Source: Prosthecobacter sp.
Lineage (GTDB): Bacteria > Verrucomicrobiota > Verrucomicrobiia > Verrucomicrobiales > Verrucomicrobiaceae
DNA: 64,000 nt
Reading direction: 5' to 3'
NCBI GenBank assembly: GCA_021733925.1
Contig: JAIPJY010000012.1
Location: 79,036 to 143,035 of the forward strand
Both the position numbers and the translations under genes were made by a program. Of this stretch, positions 1-8,344 are shown one piece after another (position 1 is the stretch's first letter; each line of letters opens with the position of its first letter). The notes below the pieces were generated by a model. The model worked only from the letters and a program-made list of their open reading frames with translations, was not told where the DNA came from and ran no database searches.

Positions 1-1
1 C

Positions 2-292
2 TCCGATGGCGACGGCATTCCGAACGGTATCGAGTTTGCCTTGGAAGGCACCATCAATGCATCCAGCATGCCCAAACCGGTGATGCAGGGAAATGCGCTG
101 ACGCTGACTTACCGGCCTCGTGCGGTCTTCACCGAGTGGGGATCCATTCTGGCACAGTCATCGGCCGATTTGCTCAACTGGAACGACATTGGAGCAGCTC
201 AAACGACGACGAACCCAGACGGCACGATCACTGTCAGCGTGAATACGGTTGGAAGAGGTTTTGTGCGGCTGAAGGTCACGCCTGGAGGATAG
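2..292 (+). CDS. C-terminal end of a large secreted protein (partial)
   Basis: Only the last 96 codons are in the window; the 5' part lies upstream. The visible start reads SDGDGIPNGIEFALEG, an acidic Asp/Gly calcium-binding-like repeat (thrombospondin type 3 or dockerin style). In Verrucomicrobia such a repeat often sits just before the C-terminal beta-sandwich of very large surface or autotransporter-like proteins. The rest alternates hydrophobic and polar residues (LTLTYRPR, ITVSVNT, GFVRLKV) as expected for a beta-rich domain. The function of the full protein cannot be judged. The frame is open from base 2 and ends at TAG 290-292, converging on the FAH-family gene. Confidence 0.7.
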   Translation, partial: SDGDGIPNGIEFALEGTINASSMPKPVMQGNALTLTYRPRAVFTEWGSILAQSSADLLNWNDIGAAQTTTNPDGTITVSVNTVGRGFVRLKVTPGG

Positions 293-384
293 GCCTCCGG
301 CCTGTCAGCGGATCGAGGCGTCCCGCCTTTGATCTTCTGACATAGGCTGGAAGCCCCAGTCCGTAGTCAGGCAGGATGCCTGAC
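291..384. repeat. Array of four short perfect hairpins (REP-like)
   Basis: The 99 bases between two converging genes hold four perfect hairpins, each with a 3-base loop: AGGCC-TCC-GGCCT (291-303), AGGCG-TCC-CGCCT (316-328), GGCT-GGA-AGCC (345-355) and GTCAGGCA-GGA-TGCCTGAC (366-384). All loops are TCC or its complement GGA. This shared design suggests a REP/BIME-like element rather than a single terminator, although it may also stop transcription from both sides. There is no T tract. Confidence 0.5.
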
Positions 385-391
385 CTCCGAC

Positions 392-1249
392 TCATGCAGC
401 CGCCACCGCAGTCTGTCCCTGCTCGCCGAGGCCTTCGACGCCGAGTTCGATGACATCGCCGGGCTTCATGAAAAGGGGATCGGGTTTGAAGCCGAGGCCA
501 ACGCCGGGAGGAGTACCGGTGGTAATGATGTCTCCAGGCAGCAGGCTCATGAACTGGCTGAGGTAGCTCACCAGCGTCTTCACGCCGAAGATCATCTGCG
601 CGGTGCTGCTGTTCTGAATGGTCTTGCCGTTGAGCTTGAGCCAGAGCTTCAAGTTCTGCGGATCAGGAATCTCATCGCTCGTGGCGAGGAAGGGACCGAT
701 GGGTGCGAAGGTGTCGCAGCTCTTGCCTTTGACCCACTGGCCGCCGCGCTCAAGCTGCCATTCGCGCTCGCTGTAGTCGTTGTGCACGCAGTAGCCGGCC
801 ACGTGGCTCATGGCGTTCTCTTCGGAGACGTAGCTGGCTTTTTTGCCGATGACGAAGGCGAGCTCGACCTCCCAGTCGGTCTTCTTGGAGTTGCGCGGGA
901 TGACCACGTTGTCGTTCGGGCCGGTGATGGCGCTGGTGGCTTTGAAAAACACGATGGGCTCAGCCGGGATCGGCATACCGCTTTCCTTGGCGTGGTCGCT
1001 GTAGTTCAGACCGATGCAGATGATCTTGCTCGGTCGTGCGATGCACGGGCCCAGACGTGTGTCGGCAGCCACGGTCGGCGCAGTGGCCGCGTTGGCCTTG
1101 GCCCAGGCGGAGAGGCGTTCCAGACCATCGCCCCCGAAGAATTTTTCATCGTAGTCGCTGCCAAAGGCGCTCGCATCAATGCGGCTGCCATCGTCGAGTT
1201 GCAGGCCGGGTTTCTCTTCTCCAGGATTTCCAAAGCGGATCAGTTTCAT
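392..1249 (-). CDS. Fumarylacetoacetate hydrolase (FAH) family protein
   Basis: 285 aa, the usual size for the ureidoglycolate lyase / 2,4-diketo-3-deoxy-acid hydrolase branch of the FAH fold. The N-terminus MKLIRFG is typical. ICIGLNYSDHAKE is the conserved entry to the catalytic domain. The divalent metal ligands appear as E-x-E in DWEVELAFVIG and D in VHNDYSERE, and GTPPGVG is the family glycine loop near the end. Substrates of this family are 2-keto acids whose C-C bond is hydrolysed or which are isomerised. The upstream neighbour is an SDR. Together they could form the dehydrogenase and hydrolase steps of a non-phosphorylated 6-deoxy-sugar (fuconate/rhamnonate) pathway. That is inference; the family is certain, the substrate is not. 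Confidence 0.88.
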   Translation of the reverse strand: MKLIRFGNPGEEKPGLQLDDGSRIDASAFGSDYDEKFFGGDGLERLSAWAKANAATAPTVAADTRLGPCIARPSKIICIGLNYSDHAKESGMPIPAEPIVFFKATSAITGPNDNVVIPRNSKKTDWEVELAFVIGKKASYVSEENAMSHVAGYCVHNDYSEREWQLERGGQWVKGKSCDTFAPIGPFLATSDEIPDPQNLKLWLKLNGKTIQNSSTAQMIFGVKTLVSYLSQFMSLLPGDIITTGTPPGVGLGFKPDPLFMKPGDVIELGVEGLGEQGQTAVAAA

Positions 1250-1284
1250 GGTATGGGTGTTCTCGGTTCTAGGTTTTTAATTCG

Positions 1285-2073
1285 TTATTTCTTCTCGTCG
1301 CCTTCGTGATTCGTGTAGCGGCCGATGAGCGGATACTGCTCCAGTTCGGCCACGGTGCCGGTGACGGGGAAGCTTTCGCGACCGACCCAGTAAACGGCTG
1401 CCGCAGCAATGTCTTCCGGCATCAGCAGGCGGCCCATCGGCACGGCATAGGCAGGGAGACGATCCGGCCAGCCTTCGCCGAGTCCGTCGCCGAGTTTCAC
1501 CTGGTATTCGTTCTCGGTGAGCGTCCAGCCCACGTTGAGCTGGTTCACGCGCACGCGGTCGGTGCCGAGCGCGTCGGCCAGATTGCGCGTCATCGTCATC
1601 AGCGCACCCTTGGACATCGAGTAGGCGAGGAGATTGGCCTGACCGCAGTGGGCCAGCACCGAGCCGATGTTCAGCACGACGCCCCGGTTCTTTTTCAATT
1701 CGGGCAGCAAGGCGCGGATCAAGAGCATCGGCGCACGGGCATTCACGCCGATGATGCGGTCAAACATGGCCGCATCCGTCTCGTCGATTTTTGCGCGATT
1801 GGTCAGCGCCGCGTTGTTCACCAAGGCATCGACCTTGCCGAAGGCGGCGATCGCGTCCGCCGCCAGCTTGGCCGGATACGCAGCATCCGCGAGATCCCCC
1901 TGGCAGAAGGCCGCCTTGTCCTTGCCGAGTTCCTGGCACAAAGCTTCGCCGCGTGCCGCGTCACGGCCATGCAGGATGACTTTGGCGCCTTCGGCGACGA
2001 AGCGCCGCGCCATGAATTCGCCGATGCCGGTGGTGCTGCCGGTGATGAGGATGACCTGGTCTTGAAGTCGCAT
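1285..2073 (-). CDS. Short-chain dehydrogenase/reductase (SDR)
   Basis: 262 aa classical SDR. The Rossmann motif TGSTTGIG is at residues 11-18, NNAA is the structural motif after beta-4, and the catalytic Ser (IGSV) and YSMSK (Tyr/Lys) follow in order. It should oxidise a sugar-acid or alcohol hydroxyl using NAD(P). It lies 35 bases upstream of the FAH-family gene on the same strand, so the two are probably cotranscribed, and a 101-base gap separates it from the longer operon above. Substrate not determined; a 2-keto-3-deoxy-sugar acid dehydrogenase is one option suggested by the FAH partner. Confidence 0.88.
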   Translation of the reverse strand: MRLQDQVILITGSTTGIGEFMARRFVAEGAKVILHGRDAARGEALCQELGKDKAAFCQGDLADAAYPAKLAADAIAAFGKVDALVNNAALTNRAKIDETDAAMFDRIIGVNARAPMLLIRALLPELKKNRGVVLNIGSVLAHCGQANLLAYSMSKGALMTMTRNLADALGTDRVRVNQLNVGWTLTENEYQVKLGDGLGEGWPDRLPAYAVPMGRLLMPEDIAAAAVYWVGRESFPVTGTVAELEQYPLIGRYTNHEGDEKK

Positions 2074-2174
2074 GTTCGTCGGGGTGGTTTGGTGAGCTGT
2101 TTTCTATGGCGAGCGGTTGGCGATGCTCAAGGCTTCACCTCCAGCGCGCAAAAGAAAAAAGCGGCCAAATAGTT

Positions 2175-3125
2175 TCAAAATTTCGCGAGCGCGGTCTGCA
2201 CACTGCGCAGGATGTACGCATCATTCTTCGGTGATCTTTGATTCTCCTCCGACCAGCGCTCATAGCCAAGTTCGCGAAAGGCGATGTCATCCGCCTGATC
2301 GAGCGCCTGGAGCACCTCACGAATGAACTTCCATCCCGTAAGGCGCAGGTCTTTCAGCACAGGCGTGCCGTCGGTATAACGCAGCGCCTGCACACGGGTG
2401 AGGGCCGGCGAATCAGGAATCTCGCCAGTCGCATCGGTCTTCGCGGTCAGCGGATTCCAAAAGTGTTCGGAGGCCTCGTAAGACATCGCAAAGACGGCTG
2501 CCGCCTGATCTTCCGGCAGCGGCCACGCACTCAGAATTTTTGCCGGACCGAGGCCGCCGACACCCAGCGCGCGTTCCGACCAGCGGGCCGTGCCTTCACT
2601 GAACCAGCGGTTTTTGAAATAGGTCGTGCTGTTCTGAATGAGGTGAAAAAACTCATGCGCGGGAGTCAGATTGGTCGCGGCTTTGACCGAAGTGGCGACC
2701 GTGAAGCTGATGCTGAGTGAACCTTTGGGATCGCCGGGTCTGTTGTAGCGCTGAAGCTCGTCATAGGCCACGCCGTTGGACTTGAGCACATCTTTATGAC
2801 GGAAGCTGATGTCGATGTAACTTGCCGTGCGGAACCGCTGCGTTTGCAGCGGGTCAGGAAAGCCGAGCGCTTCGACAAAGACCTCCCGCGCTGCCAGCAC
2901 CTGTGTCAGCACGTCTTCCACCTGATCCGGCACGCCGTTCTTGTTCACATCCGCCGGATCGACCGCATGCTGGCCTTCGATCTGATAAAACACACGGATT
3001 TTGCCTGACTGATGCACGTGCTGTGCCGGTGTCTGCGCGAGCAGCCGCGGCGCGTGGAGCAGCACCCCCGCCACCAGCAAAGGCTGGAGAATGCCAACGG
3101 CAGCGATGGAGCAGAACAGCCTCAT
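2175..3125 (-). CDS. Secreted HExxH putative metalloprotease
   Basis: 316 aa with an N-terminal signal peptide (hydrophobic up to about residue 30, LLAQ-TPA cleavage region). A short Asp/Asn-rich loop DVNKNGVPD (about 59-67) resembles a calcium-binding repeat. HEFFH at 157-161 is a gluzincin-like zinc motif, and E177 in FSEGTARW is in the right place for the third zinc ligand. The layout resembles the MXAN_6640-type putative metalloproteases of Myxococcota and Verrucomicrobia, but I cannot verify the family. Catalysis is likely in the periplasm or outside the cell. It lies 23 bases downstream of the ThuA gene on the same strand and is probably the last gene of the long operon. Confidence 0.6.
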   Translation of the reverse strand: MRLFCSIAAVGILQPLLVAGVLLHAPRLLAQTPAQHVHQSGKIRVFYQIEGQHAVDPADVNKNGVPDQVEDVLTQVLAAREVFVEALGFPDPLQTQRFRTASYIDISFRHKDVLKSNGVAYDELQRYNRPGDPKGSLSISFTVATSVKAATNLTPAHEFFHLIQNSTTYFKNRWFSEGTARWSERALGVGGLGPAKILSAWPLPEDQAAAVFAMSYEASEHFWNPLTAKTDATGEIPDSPALTRVQALRYTDGTPVLKDLRLTGWKFIREVLQALDQADDIAFRELGYERWSEENQRSPKNDAYILRSVQTALAKF

Positions 3126-3148
3126 GCGGATGCGACTATGAAGGCACC

Positions 3149-3919
3149 TTACTTCTCCAAGGCCCAGGCGATGCCGTTCAGCAAAAAGCGCCGGAAGGCG
3201 GGCAGTTTGAAGTCATCCCAATGGCCCATCGACGTGTAAAAGATGCGGGACTTCTTCTCGCCGTACGTGTGAGTCCACGCGACGGGTTCTGTCGCTGCAC
3301 CTGCCAGCGTTCCCATGAGCAGGGGAGTGGTCCCGGCCTGCAGCGGTGTGTTTTTGTACAACCCCCCATGGCCGATAAGTTCAGCGACGGTGACTCCTTT
3401 CAGGATGGGATGCGACTCCGCACCCGGCACCAACGTGATGGCGGCGGCGTCTTTGCCATAGTGGCCGGTGTAGTTGCCGCCCAGCACCTCCGGATCAAAC
3501 TCCTGCCACTTCGCCAGCCCAGCTTTGGGCTCGGGCTCCTTTGGGCGCAGGGCAAAGCAATGGCTCGCGGTGCGGATTCCCACCAGCGGCTTTCCGGCGG
3601 CAAGATGGGCACGCACGGCATGGATCACCTCAGTCGTCGGCGTGCGGCGTCGCACACTGATGAAGAGAAGATCCGCATCACGCATGGCTTCCACGAATCC
3701 CGGAAACTGGTTTTTATCCGTCGCGTCCGCCTGAATGAGGGTGACGCGATAAGGCGCGGCCTTTAATTCGTTGGCCGCAAACTCCGGCAAGGTTTCCCAG
3801 GTGTGATACTCCTCCTCGCCAATCATGATGACGATGTGCGGCGGTTCCGCTGCCTGGAGCTGCCACCCAAAGGTGACGGCAATGATGAGCATAATGCGAA
3901 AAACGGAGGATAAGTTCAT
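3149..3919 (-). CDS. ThuA domain protein, secreted (copy 1)
   Basis: 256 aa. A signal peptide (hydrophobic residues 8-23, QAAE) is followed by a class I glutamine-amidotransferase-like ThuA fold: IVIMIGEEEYHTW at the start, DLLFISVRRRTP, LAAGKPLVGIRTASHCF and the C-terminal RIFYTSMGHWDDF. ThuA is named for a trehalose-utilisation locus. In Verrucomicrobia and Planctomycetes secreted ThuA proteins are common in carbohydrate operons and their reaction is not established. This copy and the one at 6204-6962 align closely (RTASH/RTANH, RIFYTS), so they are paralogues within one operon. Confidence 0.82.
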   Translation of the reverse strand: MNLSSVFRIMLIIAVTFGWQLQAAEPPHIVIMIGEEEYHTWETLPEFAANELKAAPYRVTLIQADATDKNQFPGFVEAMRDADLLFISVRRRTPTTEVIHAVRAHLAAGKPLVGIRTASHCFALRPKEPEPKAGLAKWQEFDPEVLGGNYTGHYGKDAAAITLVPGAESHPILKGVTVAELIGHGGLYKNTPLQAGTTPLLMGTLAGAATEPVAWTHTYGEKKSRIFYTSMGHWDDFKLPAFRRFLLNGIAWALEK

Positions 3920-3940
3920 GAGGATTAAATGGCTCTCAGC

Positions 3941-4699
3941 TCAGGGTTTTGCGGGTGCTTGCAGTGCCGCCTTGGCCGCCGCCCAGTCTGGGTTCGGCAG
4001 AGCCTCCCACACGCGCAGATGGCGAAAGCTGGCCTCAGTTCCAGCCCCCAGCATGATGCTGTGCTTGGCCACGCGGATAAGTGGATTGCTCAAGGTGGTG
4101 CTCTTGCCGTCGAGCGTGCCCACCACTTCGTCGCCTTGGATCTCCAGCACCACCATATGCCACTCGTTGAGTTTGACCGGCGTCAGCACGCGACTGACGG
4201 CTCCTTTGTCCCGTTGTTTGGTGCTGGGGTTGATGCGGTTTGCATCATACGGTGTTAAAAACAGACCCCCGGGGCCGATGCTGAGCGAGATCACATAGTC
4301 CTTCACATCTGTGGCCTTCACAAACAACGAGCGATACTTGCGCCCCTCATCAGGCACATCGTTCAACCGCACTTCGCACTGAATGATGGCGTCGGTGAAT
4401 TGAAAACCAAACGACGCCGTCGCCGGATGGTTGGCCCCGGGGCTTTCCATGCCGGTAAAGCAACCATCGGCGGGCTTCCACTGCCCGGACTTTCCACCGG
4501 CAGGCCCCGCATTGTAGCGCCAGCCGGTAAACCCGCTGGCAAAACCAACGGGCTTGCCCGTGACCGGAGCGAGCGGCGGCGTGAAGTCTTCGCTGACCAG
4601 CAGTTTGCCACGCATCGTCATGAGCGTCTTGGGCTGTTCATCAGCGGCCAATGCGCCGTAGGTCCAGGCGCATAATAAGAGTGTGAGGGAGGGCTTCAT
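3941..4699 (-). CDS. Secreted LamG/DUF1080-like beta-sandwich protein
   Basis: 252 aa from ATG 4699, which begins a clear signal peptide MKPSLTLLLCAWTYGALAA; the longer upstream reading has no signal and was rejected. The body is beta-rich and matches the concanavalin-like fold found in DUF1080 and family 16-like proteins of this phylum: GTLDGKSTTL, IMLGAGTEASFRHLRVWEA and QFTDAIIQCEVRL are the kind of strands seen there. These domains bind or cleave sugars (some DUF1080 proteins act on 3-keto-disaccharides), but no catalytic residue can be assigned here. It sits 10 bases after the ceramidase-like gene and 21 before ThuA copy 1. Confidence 0.65.
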   Translation of the reverse strand: MKPSLTLLLCAWTYGALAADEQPKTLMTMRGKLLVSEDFTPPLAPVTGKPVGFASGFTGWRYNAGPAGGKSGQWKPADGCFTGMESPGANHPATASFGFQFTDAIIQCEVRLNDVPDEGRKYRSLFVKATDVKDYVISLSIGPGGLFLTPYDANRINPSTKQRDKGAVSRVLTPVKLNEWHMVVLEIQGDEVVGTLDGKSTTLSNPLIRVAKHSIMLGAGTEASFRHLRVWEALPNPDWAAAKAALQAPAKP

Positions 4700-4709
4700 G
4701 GGAGGAGTG

Positions 4710-6197
4710 TCAGTTGAGGTTGCGCAAAACTTCCAGCGCCTTGGTCTCGAAGATCTTCTGCCATTCGGGTGCAACCAATGTGTCGCAGTCTTCCTGGGCG
4801 TAGCCTGTGTTCAGACGCTGCTCGACGGTAGGGGTGTAGTAAATGTAGCCGTTGGTGTAGCCGGAGACATGGGCCTGGGGATCTCCGGCGGCTTTCTTGA
4901 TGTTCAGGCCGACCTGCACCGTGACTTCACCGGGAAATGTCACCAGTTTAAAATCTCCGACACGCAGGCCGCAGACTTCGACTTCGAGCGTGGGTGTGGC
5001 CGCCGCCAGAGTTTGCTTCAGGTGCATTTTCAGCAGCGCCAGGTTCGCGTTCAACCGCGTGAGCCGCTCCATGATTTCAATGTTGGCGAGGTAGTTTTCC
5101 ACCAGCAGGCGGTTGTCGGCATCGAGCTGCGAGATGGCCTTCCGATCAAGCGCCTGATCGTGCAGATAGCTCTGCGAGTAATGCGAGGGCGTGTCCGGCC
5201 AGAGCTTGTGCTGGAGCAGCAGCGGCAGGAAAGTTTTGAAGTTGATGTTCGTGGGCTTGAGCGCCGCGAGGAGCTTTTTTTGTTCTGCTTCGATGTTGCT
5301 GATGCGTGCGGTGTAATCCGCCGCGCGTGGCACCTCAATGGTGGCGTTGCTCACTTTGAGCACGCCGTCGCCTTTGGTTACGATCTGCCGTGCAGCGGCC
5401 AAAACAGTCGCACCGAGCATCGTTCCGAGCGGTTCGGCATCGGCAGGACGCGTGACTTCTTTGTAGCGCACCGGATTGATGTCGCCACCGCAGCCCTGCA
5501 CGAAGAAGGCCATCGCGCCGCCACCGAGCGCCTCTTCAATGACCTTGGAGGCGAAGCCCGGATAGTCTGCCGAACAGCCTTTGCTCGGCGGATTCATAAT
5601 GGGATGACAGGCGAACTGGTAGAGTACGGCCAGGGGCGTACCATCCATGCGATCCAGGCGCAGCAGACCCACCTGCGGATCAATCGGTCCAACGCTCGCG
5701 ACATCTTCATCTCGTGGCATTGAGTAAGCACGGCGCATGTCCACCGTGCTGCCGTCCTTCATATAGAGCCGACGGTTTTCGCTGATGCGTGTCTCCGAAC
5801 CGACGCCACTCCCAGCCTTCACGGGAACGAGGTTTTGCATGGCCTCCTTCACCGCCTGAATGACGAGCGGCTCCAGATCGCCACGCACAATGCCGTGACA
5901 ATGGCTGGCATTGACCACGACATTCGACGGTGGAATGCCCAGCTCCTGCTGCAATCCCTTGCGCACGGTGGCCATGAAGCCGTTGCCGACGCGCCCGATG
6001 CCCCCGACGGCCACCGCATCCAGCGTGATCAGCACCGCCGTATTGTCGCCGCTTTTCAAGACGAGCGCCTTGGCAAAACACGGATCGTTCACCAGCGGAA
6101 CGGTGCGGTCTGTAATGTCGATTTTGGCGGCCCCCGCAAGCATCTCAGCTTTGACAGCGGCCACATTGACGAGCAGGAGGAGACAGATTAATTTCAT
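4710..6197 (-). CDS. Neutral/alkaline ceramidase-like protein (copy 1)
   Basis: 495 aa with signal peptide (MKLICLLLLVNVAAVKAE). The N-terminal domain of neutral ceramidases is recognisable: AGAAKIDITD, NASHCHG (the metal-binding His loop, canonically SAxHTHSG), FACHPIMNPPS then SADYPG, and FVQGCGGDINP. A second metal ligand His in ACHP is kept. Ceramidases hydrolyse the amide of N-acyl sphingosine, but most bacterial homologues in sugar operons of this phylum have no proven substrate, so lipid hydrolysis should not be assumed. It is a paralogue of the protein at 8345-9763 and lies 6 bases downstream of ThuA copy 2. Confidence 0.75.
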   Translation of the reverse strand: MKLICLLLLVNVAAVKAEMLAGAAKIDITDRTVPLVNDPCFAKALVLKSGDNTAVLITLDAVAVGGIGRVGNGFMATVRKGLQQELGIPPSNVVVNASHCHGIVRGDLEPLVIQAVKEAMQNLVPVKAGSGVGSETRISENRRLYMKDGSTVDMRRAYSMPRDEDVASVGPIDPQVGLLRLDRMDGTPLAVLYQFACHPIMNPPSKGCSADYPGFASKVIEEALGGGAMAFFVQGCGGDINPVRYKEVTRPADAEPLGTMLGATVLAAARQIVTKGDGVLKVSNATIEVPRAADYTARISNIEAEQKKLLAALKPTNINFKTFLPLLLQHKLWPDTPSHYSQSYLHDQALDRKAISQLDADNRLLVENYLANIEIMERLTRLNANLALLKMHLKQTLAAATPTLEVEVCGLRVGDFKLVTFPGEVTVQVGLNIKKAAGDPQAHVSGYTNGYIYYTPTVEQRLNTGYAQEDCDTLVAPEWQKIFETKALEVLRNLN

Positions 6198-6203
6198 GGT
6201 TCG

Positions 6204-6962
6204 TTATTTCTGCAGGGTCCACGCCACCGCATTGAGCAGCAATTTCTGCACATCCGCGCTGCGCATGTCTTCGGGCGCACCGAGGCTGGTGTAAAAAATG
6301 CGGGCCTTGCCAGGTCCATACGTGCGAGTCCAGGCGACAGGCTGCGGCGGTGTGGCGGCAGGGTCCTGCGCACTGCCGATGAGAATCGGCGTGGCATCTG
6401 CGGCCAGCGGCAGCACCTTGTAGAGCGACTGATAACCATGGATGTTCGCCACATTCACACCCTGCACCAGCGCGCTTGCTTCAGCACCTGGCGCGATGCT
6501 CACGCCGTAGGGCAGCCCCTTGGTTTCATAGCCGGTGTTTTCACCACCCAAAACCTCATGCGTAAACTCCGGCCAAGGCGCGAGGCTTGCATCGACGACC
6601 TCGTTGGGCTTGGGAATGAACGCATGATTCGCCGTGCGGATGCCGAGCAGCGGCTTGCCAGCCGCGAGGTGCGCACGGATGGCGGCCATTTGCTCCTTCG
6701 GCGGAAAGCGGCGGCGGGAGAAAAGCACCAGCAAATCCGCATCCTTCAGCGCTTCGACGAGTCCCGCGAAGTGATGCATCTGCGGCTTGTCCCCCTCGAT
6801 GAGCGTGACGCGATGCCCAAGCGGCCGGAGCTCCTTCTCCGCAAATTCACGCATCGTCCTCGGTGCCTCATAGTTGTTCGGATCTTCCACGGTCATGATG
6901 ACGATGTTCGCCGCAGACGCAGCGCAGGTGAGCAGAGCGAAACAGAGCAGGATGGATTTCAT
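6204..6962 (-). CDS. ThuA domain protein, secreted (copy 2)
   Basis: 252 aa. Signal peptide MKSILLCFALLTCAASAA, then IVIMTVEDPNNYEAP, ADLLVLFSRRRFPP, HLAAGKPLLGIRTANHAF and the C-terminal ARIFYTSLG. It is the same secreted ThuA type as 3149-3919 and each is preceded by a ceramidase-like or deacetylase gene, which suggests a duplicated block (ceramidase-like plus ThuA). It lies 12 bases after the deacetylase gene and 6 before ceramidase copy 1. Reaction unknown; ThuA domains lack the full amidotransferase triad. Confidence 0.82.
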   Translation of the reverse strand: MKSILLCFALLTCAASAANIVIMTVEDPNNYEAPRTMREFAEKELRPLGHRVTLIEGDKPQMHHFAGLVEALKDADLLVLFSRRRFPPKEQMAAIRAHLAAGKPLLGIRTANHAFIPKPNEVVDASLAPWPEFTHEVLGGENTGYETKGLPYGVSIAPGAEASALVQGVNVANIHGYQSLYKVLPLAADATPILIGSAQDPAATPPQPVAWTRTYGPGKARIFYTSLGAPEDMRSADVQKLLLNAVAWTLQK

Positions 6963-6974
6963 ATCAAGGCATGA

Positions 6975-8336
6975 TCACGGGGTCACATTGATCGAGTAAT
7001 CCGCCTCACGCGGCGGCACGTCAAAACGCAGTGCATCGGCACCTTCGAGCTTGCCTGGCTTGGCGGGGATGACTGTGCCTTGCGCATCTTTGATGACCAC
7101 GTTTGGCAGCTTCCATGCTGGCGGCACCGCCATTTCGACCGTGAGGGGTTGATCGTAGAGCGCGGCATCGGTGGCGCAGGCGAGTTTGAAACTGAGTTGC
7201 TGCGCGTCTGATTTGATCAAAGTGAGCTTCGCGGCATCACGCTCGGTCAGGTATTTGTGGATGTCTGCCATGCCAGCGATCCAGAGATCGGTCTGATGTT
7301 GTTTGGCGATATCCATGGCCGCACGAAAGTTCGCCTCGGTGCTGCTGAGCCCATCACCAATGTAGTGGTAGTGGATGCGGCACCAGAGGCCGCGCTGAAT
7401 GTGCTGCTCCAGAATCCGGCGAAAATTTTCGACGCGGTTGCCATAGCTGTCGTCCATGCCCGTGCTGTTCTCTGAGGCATCGAAATGGTGATACTTGTCG
7501 AGGTAGTAGCGCAGGGAGCGCGTGGTCTCCCAGCGCGTGCCGCCGCCGAGGTTCAAAGCGGTGAGCCTGCTCCTGCCGGGTGTCATCCGCCAGATCGCCT
7601 GAGCAGCCTCGCCAATCTCGGCCTCCATGTCCACATCACCAAATCCACCCCGGTGATGCGCCGAATGGTTGGCAAGCTCGTGCTTTCCTTGTTTCGCCAG
7701 CGCCGCCCATGCGGCGCGCTGTTGACCAAATTCTGAAACACGGCGGCTTCCAGGTTCAGAGGCACCGGGATTGATCATGAAGGTGCCGCGAAAGCCATAA
7801 CTGTCGAGAATTGGCACCGCTTTGCTGAGATGCGTGGGATGTGAGTCGTCAAAGCGGATGCTCAAGGCCGCAACTCGACCCTCGTGCCATTTCGCGATGC
7901 GCATCTTCACGCCGCTGGTGGGATCTTGAATAGCACGGTCTTTTTCCGTTGTGGGCTTCGTCCAGCCGCCAGAAGGCGGAAGCGTCTCCACGACGCAACT
8001 CATCACTCCAGCAGGCAGTGGGACGAGCAGCTTGAACCACTCGATGCCTGTGCGACGAACCAGCAGCGCGTTTCCACCGGCATCACGCACGACCACATCG
8101 GCGGCGGGCCAGGCCTTGGGGCCGCTGTTCGGCAGGTCGATGCGGATCGTTTGCGGCTTCGTCTCCGAATTGGGAGCCACGTTGATCTGCAGCTGGAATG
8201 GCGTGACAAGAACGGCGGTGACGGCGGCCTGACTGGAGGGATCAGCGAGAGTGACCTTCACGCCGCCCAGATCTGGCGATTGAGCGTGGAGGGCGATTGC
8301 CAGCAGGCCCAAGACAAGAGTCGCGAATGCTTTCAT
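6975..8336 (-). CDS. Secreted polysaccharide deacetylase (NodB fold)
   Basis: 453 aa from ATG 8336, chosen because it begins the signal peptide MKAFATLVLGLLAIALHAQ; a GTG at 8348 would overlap the preceding stop by 4 bases and is an alternative. An N-terminal beta domain of about 140 residues precedes the NodB domain: ALSIRFDDSHPTH (metal-binding Asp pair), GFRGTFMINPG and HELANHSAHH (the His motif). The last 80 residues look like another beta domain. NodB enzymes remove N- or O-acetyl groups from polysaccharides or xylan. The substrate is unknown. It is in the middle of the minus-strand operon between ceramidase copy 2 and ThuA copy 2. Confidence 0.78.
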   Translation of the reverse strand: MKAFATLVLGLLAIALHAQSPDLGGVKVTLADPSSQAAVTAVLVTPFQLQINVAPNSETKPQTIRIDLPNSGPKAWPAADVVVRDAGGNALLVRRTGIEWFKLLVPLPAGVMSCVVETLPPSGGWTKPTTEKDRAIQDPTSGVKMRIAKWHEGRVAALSIRFDDSHPTHLSKAVPILDSYGFRGTFMINPGASEPGSRRVSEFGQQRAAWAALAKQGKHELANHSAHHRGGFGDVDMEAEIGEAAQAIWRMTPGRSRLTALNLGGGTRWETTRSLRYYLDKYHHFDASENSTGMDDSYGNRVENFRRILEQHIQRGLWCRIHYHYIGDGLSSTEANFRAAMDIAKQHQTDLWIAGMADIHKYLTERDAAKLTLIKSDAQQLSFKLACATDAALYDQPLTVEMAVPPAWKLPNVVIKDAQGTVIPAKPGKLEGADALRFDVPPREADYSINVTP

Positions 8337-8344
8337 GGGGAGGT

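Noticed and set aside
1306-2172. Long plus-strand open frame of 288 codons opposite the SDR
   Set aside because: It is the complement of a clearly coding SDR gene, with the His/Arg/Gly-rich composition of a shadow frame and no family motif. Its C-terminal peptide FTSSAQKKKAAK past the SDR start looks protein-like but is too short to support a gene.
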